Of a stretch of 64,000 nucleotides of DNA, positions 1 to 7,957 are shown in pieces. The position numbers and the translations under genes were made by a program. This stretch comes from VRUE01 sp036271315 (GTDB lineage Bacteria > Actinomycetota > Thermoleophilia > Solirubrobacterales > 70-9). The stretch is from positions 46,673-110,672 of the forward strand of contig DATBAV010000044.1 of the NCBI GenBank assembly GCA_036271315.1, read 5' to 3'. Numbering within the stretch: the stretch's first letter is position 1; every line of letters starts with the position of its first letter. Under the pieces are notes generated by a model, which did no database searches, had not been told where the DNA came from, and saw only the letters and a program-made list of their open reading frames with translations.

Positions 1-495
1 TGAGGCCTGGGGCACGATCAGGTGCTCGATGAAGTGCCGCGAGAAGCCCTGCTCCTCCAGCCAGCGGCCCAGCGACGGCGCGGTGCCGTTCATCCCGATC
101 AGCGCCGGTGCCTCGCGGTTGAAGCGGCGCCAGTCGCGCAGCATGCCGAGGAAGGCGGGGCTGAGCAGGTGGGACTTGCGGGCGAAGATGCCGCGCGGCG
201 TGCCCGAGTACTCGAAGCCGCCGCGGCCGTCGGAGACCGAGAAGCCCATGTGCGAGGGCTGACTGGGGACCTCGAGCTGCTCCAACAGCCGTTCGAAGTT
301 GGGGTAGTTGCGGTCGTTGAAGACGATGAAACCGGTGTCGATCCAGTGGCTCTCCCCGCCGCTCTCGACCTCGACCGTGTGCGAGTGGCCGCCGACCCGG
401 TCGCCTGCCTCGTAGACGACGATCTCGTGCTCGCGGTGGAGAAGGTGGGCGGCAACCAGCCCCGAGACACCGGTTCCGATGATCGCAATCTTCAT
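1..495 (-). CDS. FAD/NAD(P)-binding amine-oxidase-like oxidoreductase (partial, C-terminus off left edge)
   Basis: The reading frame is open from an ATG at 495 to the window edge, giving 165 codons. The N-terminus MKIAIIGTGVSGLVAAHLL is a Rossmann dinucleotide-binding motif (GxGxxG), followed by an acidic end of strand 2 (VVYEAGDRVGGHSHTVEV), which is typical of FAD-dependent amine-oxidase/COG2907-type flavoproteins. Further on it reads WIDTGFIVFNDRNYPNF, also typical of that group. The substrate cannot be told from this fragment; COG2907 proteins often sit beside cyclopropane-fatty-acid-synthase genes, which would lie outside the window. It is divergent from the next gene, with a 128-bp gap. 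Confidence 0.8.
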   Translation of the reverse strand, partial: MKIAIIGTGVSGLVAAHLLHREHEIVVYEAGDRVGGHSHTVEVESGGESHWIDTGFIVFNDRNYPNFERLLEQLEVPSQPSHMGFSVSDGRGGFEYSGTPRGIFARKSHLLSPAFLGMLRDWRRFNREAPALIGMNGTAPSLGRWLEEQGFSRHFIEHLIVPQAS

Positions 496-623
496 TGCTC
501 CGTCAATACGAATGCCGCGGCCATTCGGATGATTTCGCCAAACTCGGACCGTGATGCCTGTCCCAACCGTCGTGCCCAGTTTCGGTACACCAATGGTATG
601 GCGGTTTCTTTGTCCGCGGCCAA

Positions 624-1940
624 ATGACCGCTACCGTGTTCGCAGTTGACGTGAAGACCAGCTCTTCCGCGGCGCCAGGGATCCGCCCAGTGCTCTTCGC
701 GATCACTGTTCTCGCAATGTCGCTCCTCGCGTACATGCCAACCCCTGCCTGCGCAATTCCGGGTGGAACCGGTGAAGCCGCAGTCCCCGCGACCGAAACC
801 AGCGGGGGCACGCCGTTCGACCGCCAGGGCATGTGGATCTGGTACATCGATCACTCCGAAGGCGGCAGCATCAGCCGCATCGTCGCCCGCGCCGAGCAGG
901 ACGGCATCGGCACGCTCTACGTCAAGTCAGGTGATGCAGGCAGCTACTGGAGCCAGTTCAGCTCCGGCCTGGTCGAAGCCCTCCACGCCGGTGGACTCGA
1001 CGTCTGCGCCTGGCAGTTCGTCTACGGCGAAAGCCCGGTGGCCGAGGCCAAGATCGGCGCCGCCGCGGTGCGTCGCGGGGCCGACTGCCTGGTGATCGAC
1101 GCCGAGGCCTCCTACGAAGGCCGCTACGCCGCGGCCGAACGCTACATTCGCGCCCTGCGCGCCCGGATCGGTGCCGAATTCCCGCTCTCGCTCGCCGGCT
1201 TCCCCTACGTCGATTACCACCCGGCCTTCCCTTACTCGGTCTTCTTCGGGCCGGAAGGGGCGACCTTCAACCAGCCGCAGATGTACTGGAAGGCGATCGG
1301 CACCTCGGTGCGCACCGTCTTCGAGCACACCTATCTCTTCAACCGCCTCTGGGGCCACCCGATCTACCCGATCGGGCAGACCTACGACAACCCCGGCGCC
1401 GGTCAGGTCCTGCGTTTCCGCCGCTTCGCCGCCAGCTACGGCCTGGCGCCGAGCTGGTGGGACTGGCAGGAGACCAATACCGCCAGCTGGGGCGCGCTGG
1501 GCTCGACCGCGGCCGAGCCGCTGACCGGCTACCGCCCGATCGTCGAACACCCGCTGCTCAAGCGCGGCAGCCGCGGCGACCTCATCGTCTGGGCGCAGGA
1601 GCACCTGGTCGGCTCCGGGCAGACGCAGCTCCCCGTCACCGGCGTCTTCGGCAAGCAGACCTACTCGGCAGTGCGCTCCTTCCAGGTTGCCCACGGCCTG
1701 GCGGCCGACGGCGCGATCGGCACCACCACCTGGTCCTCGCTGCTCAGCGCCGAACCGGCGCGGCCGCGCTGGGCGGCGCGACCGGTTCGGGGCCGCACGA
1801 GTGCCGCCGCCAGCGGGATCCACCCCCCCTTCACCACCTCAAGGGTGGTCAAAGGGGGGCGGACGCGTCCTGCCCACCGTCCCATCTCCGCTTCCCTTCC
1901 CGCCCATGCCTACGAGATAAGGCCGGGTCCCGCTCCGTGA
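624..1940 (+). CDS. Secreted protein with TIM-barrel-like domain and C-terminal peptidoglycan-binding domain
   Basis: 438 residues. A hydrophobic stretch near residues 21-43 looks like a signal sequence. Residues about 65-300 form a globular domain with glycoside-hydrolase-like strand motifs (GMWIWYIDH, LVIDAEASYEGRYAAAERY); this may be a GH25-like fold but I cannot assign a family with certainty. Residues about 312-375 (HPLLKRGSRGDLIVWAQEHL, GVFGKQTYSAVRSFQ, ADGAIGTTTWSSLL) are a PG_binding_1 domain, so the protein probably binds the cell wall. The low-complexity tail of about 60 residues holds an in-frame palindrome (1824-1859). Its TGA overlaps the GTG of the next gene, which implies translational coupling. 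Confidence 0.75.
   Translation: MTATVFAVDVKTSSSAAPGIRPVLFAITVLAMSLLAYMPTPACAIPGGTGEAAVPATETSGGTPFDRQGMWIWYIDHSEGGSISRIVARAEQDGIGTLYVKSGDAGSYWSQFSSGLVEALHAGGLDVCAWQFVYGESPVAEAKIGAAAVRRGADCLVIDAEASYEGRYAAAERYIRALRARIGAEFPLSLAGFPYVDYHPAFPYSVFFGPEGATFNQPQMYWKAIGTSVRTVFEHTYLFNRLWGHPIYPIGQTYDNPGAGQVLRFRRFAASYGLAPSWWDWQETNTASWGALGSTAAEPLTGYRPIVEHPLLKRGSRGDLIVWAQEHLVGSGQTQLPVTGVFGKQTYSAVRSFQVAHGLAADGAIGTTTWSSLLSAEPARPRWAARPVRGRTSAAASGIHPPFTTSRVVKGGRTRPAHRPISASLPAHAYEIRPGPAP
1824..1859. repeat. Intragenic palindrome in the tail of the peptidoglycan-binding protein gene
   Basis: CCCCCCTT-C-ACCACC is followed by a short loop and GGTGGT-CA-AAGGGGGG, an imperfect hairpin of about 14 paired bases lying in frame. 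It encodes the tail residues around HPPFTTSRVVKGG, beyond the last recognisable domain. Confidence 0.55.
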
Positions 1941-3034
1941 GCAGGCGCCCGGCGGGGGCGCTTGCGGGCATAGCCATGATCTTGCTTCTCCTGGTGGTCC
2001 CGGGAGGGGCCGCCGCCGAGCGTCCCAATCCGGGCGTTGCGCTCGAGGTGCCGTCACCGGCGGTACCGATGCACGACGTCGTCTTGGGCGAGCCTGGCGC
2101 CGCGACGGCGCGGATATCGGCATCCGCGTCGTCGCAGCGCTACTCGATCGACGACGGCAGTAGCGCGACGATCGCCGTCTCGGTGACGGAAGCCTGCGCC
2201 GAGGTTTGCAACGTCACCGATCCGCAGCAGGTCGCCGACTTCATCGGCACGTTGATCCATGGTCCCGAGGTCGACCTGCTCACGATCCAGCTCGACAGCG
2301 AATACCAGCTCGGCTTCGACTGCGGCTTCGGTGCGGAGGCCTGCTATTTCAGCGGCGAAAACAAGATCGTCATCGGCGGCTACGAAGACCCCGACGGCAA
2401 TGACGGCGCCACCTTCGACTTCATCCTCGCCCACGAGTACGGCCACCACGTCGCCCAGCACCGCGAAATGCCGCCGCCCTTCGGCAGCGCGATCGATTGG
2501 GGCCCCGAGCGCTGGGCCAGCGTCGAGGGCGTCTGCCGCGGCCAGCGCAGTGGCCACCTCTATCCAGGCGACGAGGGCACCCACTACTTCGAGGATCCGG
2601 GCGAGGCCTTCGCCGAGTCCTTTGCCCATTACCGCTTCCCCAACCTCCCGGTCGCTTGGCACTACAGCCCGGCCCTGAAGCCGAGCGAGACCGCCTTCAG
2701 GGCGATCCGGGAAGACACCCTCGAGCCCTGGCAGGGGCGGACCAGCCTGACGCTGTCCGGGCACGTTCCGGCCAGGGGGGAGGGCGCAGCCGTCGAGTCC
2801 CTGCGCACACCGCTCGACGGATTGGTCAGCCTGCGCCCAAGCAGTCTGTCCAGGCACGGCTACGAACTGGCCCTTCGTAGCCGTGCCGGCAGGCTCCTGC
2901 GCAGCTCCCGCAACGGCCTCGACCCCTCTCACCAGCTCGATTACACCGTCTGCGGCCAGCACCACCTCCGCCTCGTCATCACCTCAAAGCGACCCCATGG
3001 CGGCACCTTCCGGCTCCAAATCCAGCGACCCTGA
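1937..3034 (+). CDS. Secreted HExxH zinc metallopeptidase-like protein
   Basis: 365 residues from a GTG at 1937, chosen because it overlaps the upstream stop (GTGA) and gives a clean signal peptide: MSRRPAGALAGIAM, then a leucine-rich core and an A-A-A-type cleavage region near residue 27. The ATG at 1976 would cut that n-region off. HEYGHH at about residues 166-171 is a zincin motif. The downstream DPGEAFAESFAHY could supply the third zinc ligand, by analogy with gluzincin-like proteases. Three or four cysteines suggest extracytoplasmic disulfides. The family is not recognised. It is probably co-expressed with the upstream cell-wall-binding protein. Confidence 0.75.
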   Translation: MSRRPAGALAGIAMILLLLVVPGGAAAERPNPGVALEVPSPAVPMHDVVLGEPGAATARISASASSQRYSIDDGSSATIAVSVTEACAEVCNVTDPQQVADFIGTLIHGPEVDLLTIQLDSEYQLGFDCGFGAEACYFSGENKIVIGGYEDPDGNDGATFDFILAHEYGHHVAQHREMPPPFGSAIDWGPERWASVEGVCRGQRSGHLYPGDEGTHYFEDPGEAFAESFAHYRFPNLPVAWHYSPALKPSETAFRAIREDTLEPWQGRTSLTLSGHVPARGEGAAVESLRTPLDGLVSLRPSSLSRHGYELALRSRAGRLLRSSRNGLDPSHQLDYTVCGQHHLRLVITSKRPHGGTFRLQIQRP

Positions 3035-3071
3035 GATAATGCCCCCCGGGCGCTAATCTGCCCTGCCTTCC

Positions 3072-3145
3072 GGGGGCGTAGCTCAGCTGGTTAGAGCGCT
3101 GGCCTGTCACGCCAGAGGTCGCGGGTTCGAGTCCCGTCGCTCCCG
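3072..3145 (+). tRNA. tRNA-Asp (anticodon GTC)
   Basis: A complete 74-nt cloverleaf. Acceptor GGGGGCG pairs with CGCTCCC (one G-U), the D-arm contains AGCTCAGCTGGTTAGAGC, the anticodon stem CTGGC/GCCAG holds loop CTGTCAC with anticodon GTC, and the T-loop is TTCGAGT. Discriminator base is G and the CCA is not encoded. Confidence 0.97.
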
Positions 3146-3159
3146 TTCTGTCCCGCACG

Positions 3160-3912
3160 GTGACAAGGACCACGTCGAGATCCGCGGTCGCCTTCGCGCT
3201 CTGCTCTCTTCTCCTTATTGGGATCGCGATGGCGACATCCGCCGGAGCATCTCCACCCTCGAACGGCGGAACCAGCGCTGGAACCGGCCGCGAGCCGACT
3301 GGGTGCACCTCCGATCCCGGCCGCGCGGTCTCGGAAGGGCCTGGCGCCCGCCGGGACGTCGCGCTGACCTTCGACGACGGTCCGAGCTCGACCCAGACGC
3401 CGGAGATCCTGGAAACGCTCAACCGCCTCGATGCTCACGCCACCTTCTTCGAGGAGGGCCGTCACGTCGTCGGACGCGAAACGCTGATGCAGGAAATCCT
3501 CCTCGATGGCGACGAGATCGGGAATCACTCATTCGATCACCCGCACTATCCGGGCTTCGGTGAGCTCGCCTCGACGGATCGCCGCATCCGCCGGGCGACG
3601 GGTTTCGAGCCGTGCCTCTTTCGCCCGCCTTACGGCTTGGTCGATCCCAAGGACGCCGCGGCCGCGATTGGCAACCGCCTGGAGACGATCCTCTGGTCCT
3701 TCGATTCCGGCGATGACCACCACGTCCCCGCGGCGAGGATGCAGGCGCATGTGATCGGCTCGGCTCGGCCGGGGTCGATCGTCCTGATGCACGACGGCGG
3801 CCACCACCCCCAGACGCCACTTGCCCTTCCCAGGGTTATCGAAGGCCTGCGCGAACGGGGCTTCCGGCTGGTGACCGTGTCCGAACTGCTCGGCGGCCGC
3901 TTCCTCTACTAG
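3160..3912 (+). CDS. Secreted polysaccharide deacetylase (NodB/CE4 family)
   Basis: 250 residues from a GTG 14 nt after the tRNA. A hydrophobic segment at residues 9-30 is a likely signal peptide or anchor. CE4 motifs appear in order: TFDDGP at 70-75 (catalytic base and metal Asp), HSFDH at 123-127 (metal His pair), RPPYG at 155-159, ILWSFDSGDD near 177-186, and LMHDGG at 209-214 (catalytic His211). The family removes N- or O-acetyl groups from peptidoglycan, chitin oligomers or other surface glycans; the substrate is not evident. It may be cotranscribed with the tRNA or have its own promoter. Confidence 0.9.
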   Translation: MTRTTSRSAVAFALCSLLLIGIAMATSAGASPPSNGGTSAGTGREPTGCTSDPGRAVSEGPGARRDVALTFDDGPSSTQTPEILETLNRLDAHATFFEEGRHVVGRETLMQEILLDGDEIGNHSFDHPHYPGFGELASTDRRIRRATGFEPCLFRPPYGLVDPKDAAAAIGNRLETILWSFDSGDDHHVPAARMQAHVIGSARPGSIVLMHDGGHHPQTPLALPRVIEGLRERGFRLVTVSELLGGRFLY

Positions 3913-3925
3913 CGGGACAGCAAGC

Positions 3926-4498
3926 TCAAGCCCGTAGGCCGTCTAGCGCAACGCCGAGGATGCGGTCGATCTGCTCGGCGTCGGCGGTGCGGATCGCGGC
4001 AATGCCGCTGATCATCTTGGTGACGTCGGCGATGTCGGCATCGGCGCGGACGACCCCGGCCTCCTGGGCTCGCTTCAGCAGCGGCTCGCCGGCGCCGTAG
4101 ATCGCGCCGCCGCAGGCGGTGAAGACCTCGGCGTCGCGGTCGATGTAGGCGAGCAGGTCCTCGGCCAGGGCGCGCTTGGTGGCGGCGAAGCCGACGAACT
4201 CGTGCAACCAGCCGCTCAGTGCCTCCCAGGGCGGCTGGTCCGCGTAGTCCCCGGCGGCGCGGCAGATTCCCTCGACTCCCTCCAGGTAGACGGCTTCGAG
4301 CAGGTCCTGGCGGGCGGGGAAGTGGCGGTAGAGCGTGCCGATGCCGACGTCCGCCCGGCGCGCGACCTCCTCGAGCGTGGCCGAGGTGCCCTGCTCGGCA
4401 AACGCCTCGCGGGCGGCGTTGACCAGCTTGTCGTAGTTGCGGCGCGCATCGGCCCGCTTCGGTCGCGGCGCGAGGGTGGTGACATCGGTTGCGCTCAT
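3926..4498 (-). CDS. TetR-family repressor of the adjacent MFS transporter
   Basis: 190 residues. The N-terminal TetR helix-turn-helix is at about residues 35-62 (TLEEVARRADVGIGTLYRHF), followed by an all-helical ligand-binding domain. It is divergently transcribed from an EmrB/QacA-type drug exporter. The 148-bp gap holds three copies of a CGGAGG-N3-CCTCCG site, one lying exactly between the exporter's -35 and -10. The standard reading is repression of the exporter, and of itself, relieved by a toxic ligand. Confidence 0.88.
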   Translation of the reverse strand: MSATDVTTLAPRPKRADARRNYDKLVNAAREAFAEQGTSATLEEVARRADVGIGTLYRHFPARQDLLEAVYLEGVEGICRAAGDYADQPPWEALSGWLHEFVGFAATKRALAEDLLAYIDRDAEVFTACGGAIYGAGEPLLKRAQEAGVVRADADIADVTKMISGIAAIRTADAEQIDRILGVALDGLRA

Positions 4499-4527
4499 GG
4501 CTCTTCTCTAAATCTTGCAGATCGGGG

Positions 4528-4557
4528 TTGACAAAGCGGAGGTACCCTCCGTATAGT
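4528..4557 (+). promoter_or_regulatory. Sigma70-type promoter of the MFS exporter
   Basis: TTGACA at 4528-4533 and TATAGT at 4552-4557, spacer 18 bp, about 90 bp upstream of the exporter start. The spacer carries a perfect operator, so a bound repressor would block RNA polymerase directly. Confidence 0.8.
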
Positions 4558-4606
4558 GCTCGTACGAACCGGAGGAACCCTCCGAATTACCCGGAGGCCT
4601 CCTCCA
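4537..4606. promoter_or_regulatory. Three tandem TetR operators
   Basis: CGGAGG-TAC-CCTCCG at 4537-4551 and CGGAGG-AAC-CCTCCG at 4570-4584 are perfect inverted repeats. CGGAGG-CCT-CCTCCA at 4592-4606 has one changed base. Centre-to-centre distances are 33 and 22 bp, close to three and two helical turns, so the copies may lie on one face of the DNA. The assignment to the adjacent TetR is inference from position. Confidence 0.8.
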
Positions 4607-4646
4607 CTTTATCACCACTCCTTACCTCCCGAAAGGGGCCCGATCG

Positions 4647-6101
4647 ATGTTGCCCAAGTCGCTCAAGCACGCCCTCGCGCGGCGTTCCCGGCCAGACCAG
4701 GTCGCTCCCAGTCCCAACTTCATCCTCGCGATCATCCTCGGCTGCTACCTGATGATCATCCTCGACGTCTCGGTGGTGATCACCGCCCTGCCCAACATCC
4801 ACCGGGACCTCGGCTTCTCCGACTCGGCTCTCTCCTGGGTCCAGAACGCCTACGCCCTCACCTTCGGCGGGCTGCTCCTGCTCGGCGCCCGCGCCGGCGA
4901 CCTGCTCGGCCGCCGCCGCGTCTTCGTCGCCGGCATCGCCCTCTTCACCTTTGCCTCGATGCTCGGCGGCCTCGCCCAGTCGCCCGCCTGGCTGCTCGGC
5001 GCGCGTGCCCTGCAGGGAGTCGGCGCCGCGATCGCCGCCCCCTCGACCCTTGCCCTGCTCACGGTCAGCTTCCCGGAGGGCCGCGAGCGCACCCGTGCCG
5101 TCGCCTATTACAGCGCCGTCGCCGGGGCCGGCGGCAGCGTCGGTCTCGTCCTCGGCGGCGTGCTCACCACCTGGGCCTCGTGGCGCTGGGGACTCTTCAT
5201 CAACGTTCCGATCGGCCTGGCGCTGATCTGGCTGGCCCCCCGTCACCTGCCCGAGACCGAGCGGCAGACCGGTCACTTCGACTTCGCCGGCGCGGCCGCT
5301 TCGACGCTCGGCATGACCGCGCTCGTCTACGGCCTCGTGCGGGCGGCGGATGTCAGCTGGGGGGACCCGGTGGCGCTCCTCTCCTTTGTCGCCGCCGCCG
5401 CCCTGCTCTCCGCCTTCGTCGTCAACGAGCGCCGGGCCGAGTACCCGATTACGCCGCTGCGCCTGTTCTCCAGCCGCGTCCGCTCCGGCGCCTACGGCGC
5501 TCGCATGCTGGCCGTGGGGGCGATGTTCGGGATGTTCTTCTTCCTCACCCAGTTCATGCAGGGCGCCGAGGGCTACAGCGCCCTCACCGCGGGCCTCGCC
5601 TTCCTGCCGATGACGCTCTCGCTGTTCGCGACGGTGCAGGCGGTCCCCCGGGCAATCGCCCGGATCGGCGAGCTGCGCTTGCTGGCCGGGGGCCTGCTGT
5701 TGGCCCTGATCGGGATGACCTGGCTCAGCCGCATCTCGGTCGGTGCCGACTACGTCACCCAGATGGCGATGCCGATGGTCCTGCTCGGGATCGGCATGGG
5801 CTCGGCTTTCACACCCCTGACCACGGCCGGGATCCACGGCGTCGCCGACCGCGACGCGGGGGCCGCCTCGGGCCTGGTCAACACCGCCCACCAGTTGGGC
5901 GGCACGCTCGGGATCGGGATCCTGATCACGGTCTTCACCGCGGCCGGCAACGGCGCTGCGAACCAGCTGGCCGAAGGCGTGCCGGCGGCGCTGACCGCCT
6001 CGGCGGTCCTGATCGCGCTCGCGCTTGTCGTGGTGGTGACGGCGATGCGGCCGCAGGGCGAACCCGCCGTCGGCATCGCCGAGCCGGAGGCGGCCGCCTG
6101 A
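4647..6101 (+). CDS. MFS drug:H+ exporter, DHA2 (EmrB/QacA) family
   Basis: 484 residues, almost entirely hydrophobic, of the length expected for a 14-helix DHA2 transporter. The opening LGCYLMIILDVSVVITALP carries the D-x-x-V-x-x-x-ALP motif (motif D1) of the family. GARAGDLLGRRRVF is motif A between helices 2 and 3, and GGSVGLVLGGVLTTWASWRW resembles motif C of antiporters. A GAAAGGGG Shine-Dalgarno lies 8 bases before the ATG. It presumably exports cationic or lipophilic drugs under control of the divergent TetR. Confidence 0.9.
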   Translation: MLPKSLKHALARRSRPDQVAPSPNFILAIILGCYLMIILDVSVVITALPNIHRDLGFSDSALSWVQNAYALTFGGLLLLGARAGDLLGRRRVFVAGIALFTFASMLGGLAQSPAWLLGARALQGVGAAIAAPSTLALLTVSFPEGRERTRAVAYYSAVAGAGGSVGLVLGGVLTTWASWRWGLFINVPIGLALIWLAPRHLPETERQTGHFDFAGAAASTLGMTALVYGLVRAADVSWGDPVALLSFVAAAALLSAFVVNERRAEYPITPLRLFSSRVRSGAYGARMLAVGAMFGMFFFLTQFMQGAEGYSALTAGLAFLPMTLSLFATVQAVPRAIARIGELRLLAGGLLLALIGMTWLSRISVGADYVTQMAMPMVLLGIGMGSAFTPLTTAGIHGVADRDAGAASGLVNTAHQLGGTLGIGILITVFTAAGNGAANQLAEGVPAALTASAVLIALALVVVVTAMRPQGEPAVGIAEPEAAA

Positions 6102-6114
6102 GGAAGTCGGCAGC

Positions 6115-6145
6115 GCGGGGCGGCAGTGGAGGGCTGTCGCCCCGC
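6115..6145 (+). terminator. GC-rich stem-loop after the MFS gene
   Basis: GCGGGGCGGCAG pairs with CTGTCGCCCCGC (11 of 12) around a 7-nt loop, 14 nt after the stop codon. There is no U-tract, so it is a weak terminator call. Confidence 0.45.
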
Positions 6146-6195
6146 TTGGCGAAGGGAGACGGCTGACCCGGCCGTTCGACCACGAGAGGGGCGCG

Positions 6196-7089
6196 ATGAA
6201 GCAGCATTTGCTGAGCGACGGTGACCGCGCGGCGCTGCAGGCGCTGGTGCCGCTCGCCGGTGCGCTCGGGGTCGGCACGATCTTCGCGCTCTTCTTCGGC
6301 GGCCGGCGGAAGTCGGGGATCGCGGTGTTCGAACTGTTCGCGATCGTCGCGGTGCTGACGGCGGCCGGGTCGACCGCGTACTTCAGCGTCTCGCTGCTGC
6401 ACCAAAACGAAGCGATCACCAGCCACGAACTGACCCAGACGGCGACGCCACTGGTCGTGGCGGCCTTCCTCCTGGTGTTCGTCAGCGTCTTCGCCAGGTT
6501 GCCGGGCTCGTTGACCCGCATCGTCACCTTGCTGCCGCTGGCGATCGCCGGCATCGTCATCGCCGCCCTGCTGGCCAGCTCGACCTGGTCGGCCGGTCCC
6601 GAAAACGCCAGCCTCGTCGCCCTGGCGATGCTCGCTGTCGGGGCCCTGGTCGGCGTGGCCGCTTGGCTGGTCGACCGCCTCGACATCGGTTGGGAGGGTC
6701 GGTCGGAACGGCGGCGCTTGACCCAGCTCTACGCGGCGGGCTACGCGCCGGCCGAGAAAGCCCCCCGCTTCGCCTTGCCAGAGTCGGACTCGGGCTCCGC
6801 CGGAGGGGGACTGGCCTGCTGGTCGAGGAAGGACAGGTCCTACCTCGACCAGCCCGGCTGGCTGCGCCTGCGCGAAGAGGCCGGCTCTGGCTGGCGCGCA
6901 CTGGCCACGGGCGAGGCACGGCCCCCGATCGGTCCGACGATCCTCGTCCAGGTCAAGGTCGGCCTCCGCGATCGGTCAGCCGTACGGGTGTCGCTGCTCG
7001 AGCCGAGCCGTGACAGCGAGCCACGCGTGCGGGAGATCCGCGCCAACGAGGACGGCCTCTTCGACGTCACCGACCTCGGGATCGTCTAG
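6196..7089 (+). CDS. Hypothetical five-helix membrane protein with C-terminal soluble domain
   Basis: 297 residues, no family recognised. Five hydrophobic helices at roughly residues 15-34, 40-68, 86-105, 112-131 and 137-158 are followed by a charged tail of about 135 residues, probably cytoplasmic. The start has GAGAGGGG 8 nt upstream. Residues about 208-219 (SRKDRSYLDQPG) are encoded by a nearly perfect 34-bp palindrome at 6819-6852, which looks like an insertion into the tail. It is co-directional with the exporter but separated by a hairpin, so a shared function is not implied. Confidence 0.7.
   Translation: MKQHLLSDGDRAALQALVPLAGALGVGTIFALFFGGRRKSGIAVFELFAIVAVLTAAGSTAYFSVSLLHQNEAITSHELTQTATPLVVAAFLLVFVSVFARLPGSLTRIVTLLPLAIAGIVIAALLASSTWSAGPENASLVALAMLAVGALVGVAAWLVDRLDIGWEGRSERRRLTQLYAAGYAPAEKAPRFALPESDSGSAGGGLACWSRKDRSYLDQPGWLRLREEAGSGWRALATGEARPPIGPTILVQVKVGLRDRSAVRVSLLEPSRDSEPRVREIRANEDGLFDVTDLGIV
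6819..6852. repeat. In-frame 34-bp palindrome inside the hypothetical membrane protein gene
   Basis: CTGGTCGAGGAAGGAC at 6819-6834 pairs with GTCCTACCTCGACCAG at 6837-6852 in 15 of 16 positions, with a 2-nt loop. A stem this long is not expected by chance in coding DNA. Confidence 0.7.
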
Positions 7090-7100
7090 GCGCCGCGCCT

Positions 7101-7484
7101 TTAGTCGCGCGGCGCGTAGCGGTTGTGGAGCATCAGCACGTTGCCGTCGGGATCGCTGAAGGGGACCATGTGGCAGACGCCGCTGTCCATCGTCTCGGCG
7201 AGGAACTCGACGCCCTTTGACTCGAGCTCGGCGCGGGTCGCTTCGACGTCCTCGACGTGGAAGGCGATCGGGTGGGTGTTGGGGACGAACTCGCGGCCGA
7301 TCGCGGCGGCATCGAGGAGCTGCAGGGTGAGGCTGCCGGTCTCCACCTCGCCACCGGGGATTTTCCCGTAGTCGGCCGACTGCTCGAGGCCAAGGGTCTG
7401 GCTGTAGAACTCGACGGCAGCGGGGTAGTCGGTGACGAAGACGGTGGCGAAGTCGACGCCGGCGATCGCGGTTGGGCCTGGCAT
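7101..7484 (-). CDS. VOC-superfamily (glyoxalase/bleomycin-resistance-like) protein
   Basis: 127 residues, one vicinal-oxygen-chelate unit pair. It opens GVDFATVFVTDYPAAVEFY, a typical first beta-alpha element. THPIAFHVEDVEATRAEL begins the second half, and FSDPDGNVLMLHNRY is the usual C-terminal D-P-D-G-N motif. Members are metal-dependent enzymes or binding proteins (glyoxalase I, dioxygenases, antibiotic-binding proteins); nothing here fixes the substrate. Transcribed divergently from the next small membrane protein, with start codons about 30 nt apart. Confidence 0.85.
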   Translation of the reverse strand: MPGPTAIAGVDFATVFVTDYPAAVEFYSQTLGLEQSADYGKIPGGEVETGSLTLQLLDAAAIGREFVPNTHPIAFHVEDVEATRAELESKGVEFLAETMDSGVCHMVPFSDPDGNVLMLHNRYAPRD

Positions 7485-7513
7485 GGCTCTCTCCTAGCTG
7501 GTATTCAGGGCAG

Positions 7514-7939
7514 GTGGTCCTGGGAGACGATACGAAGGTCGTGCTGCTGGCGGCGGCGCTGATGTTCCTCTGGGCACTGTTGCTGGGGGTGCTGAAGTTC
7601 CGCCAGATGGATGCCTCCGAGGAGGGGCTGGCCCATCCCTACACCGACATTGCTCACCGCGCCGCCCTCCTTTACAGCTTCGCCCTGCTGTTGGTCGCGA
7701 CCTTCGTCGAGCTCAGCGGCTGGGGGGTGCTGGTCAACCTGTTCGCCGCCGGGGCGCTGGCCTTCTACTTCTACGCCGCCGTCTTCGGCTACATGGTGCA
7801 CGGCATCAGGCGCGACACCGACAACCAGTTCCGCCGCCCGGGGCGCGGGCTCGAGGCCTTCATGGCGACGTTGATAGCCGCCGAGATCGGCGGCTGGCTG
7901 GTGCTGATCGCCGGCTTCCTCGACGCCCAGATCTTCTAA
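7514..7939 (+). CDS. Small four-helix membrane protein, hypothetical
   Basis: 141 residues from a GTG at 7514. An upstream TTG at 7472 is possible but would overlap the divergent VOC gene. Four hydrophobic segments (VVLLAAALMFLWALLLGVL, AALLYSFALLLVATFVEL, VLVNLFAAGALAFYFYAAVF and LIAAEIGGWLVLIAGFL) are separated by short charged loops. Size and topology recall MAPEG-type or DoxX-like proteins, but I see no diagnostic motif, so no function is assigned. Confidence 0.6.
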   Translation: MVLGDDTKVVLLAAALMFLWALLLGVLKFRQMDASEEGLAHPYTDIAHRAALLYSFALLLVATFVELSGWGVLVNLFAAGALAFYFYAAVFGYMVHGIRRDTDNQFRRPGRGLEAFMATLIAAEIGGWLVLIAGFLDAQIF

Positions 7940-7957
7940 GGCCAGGACGCTCCGGCC

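Noticed and set aside
4587..6686. 699-codon open frame antisense to the MFS gene
   Set aside because: Product is Arg/Gly/Asp-rich low complexity, typical of the opposite strand of high-GC genes; the sense frame encodes a complete DHA2 transporter.
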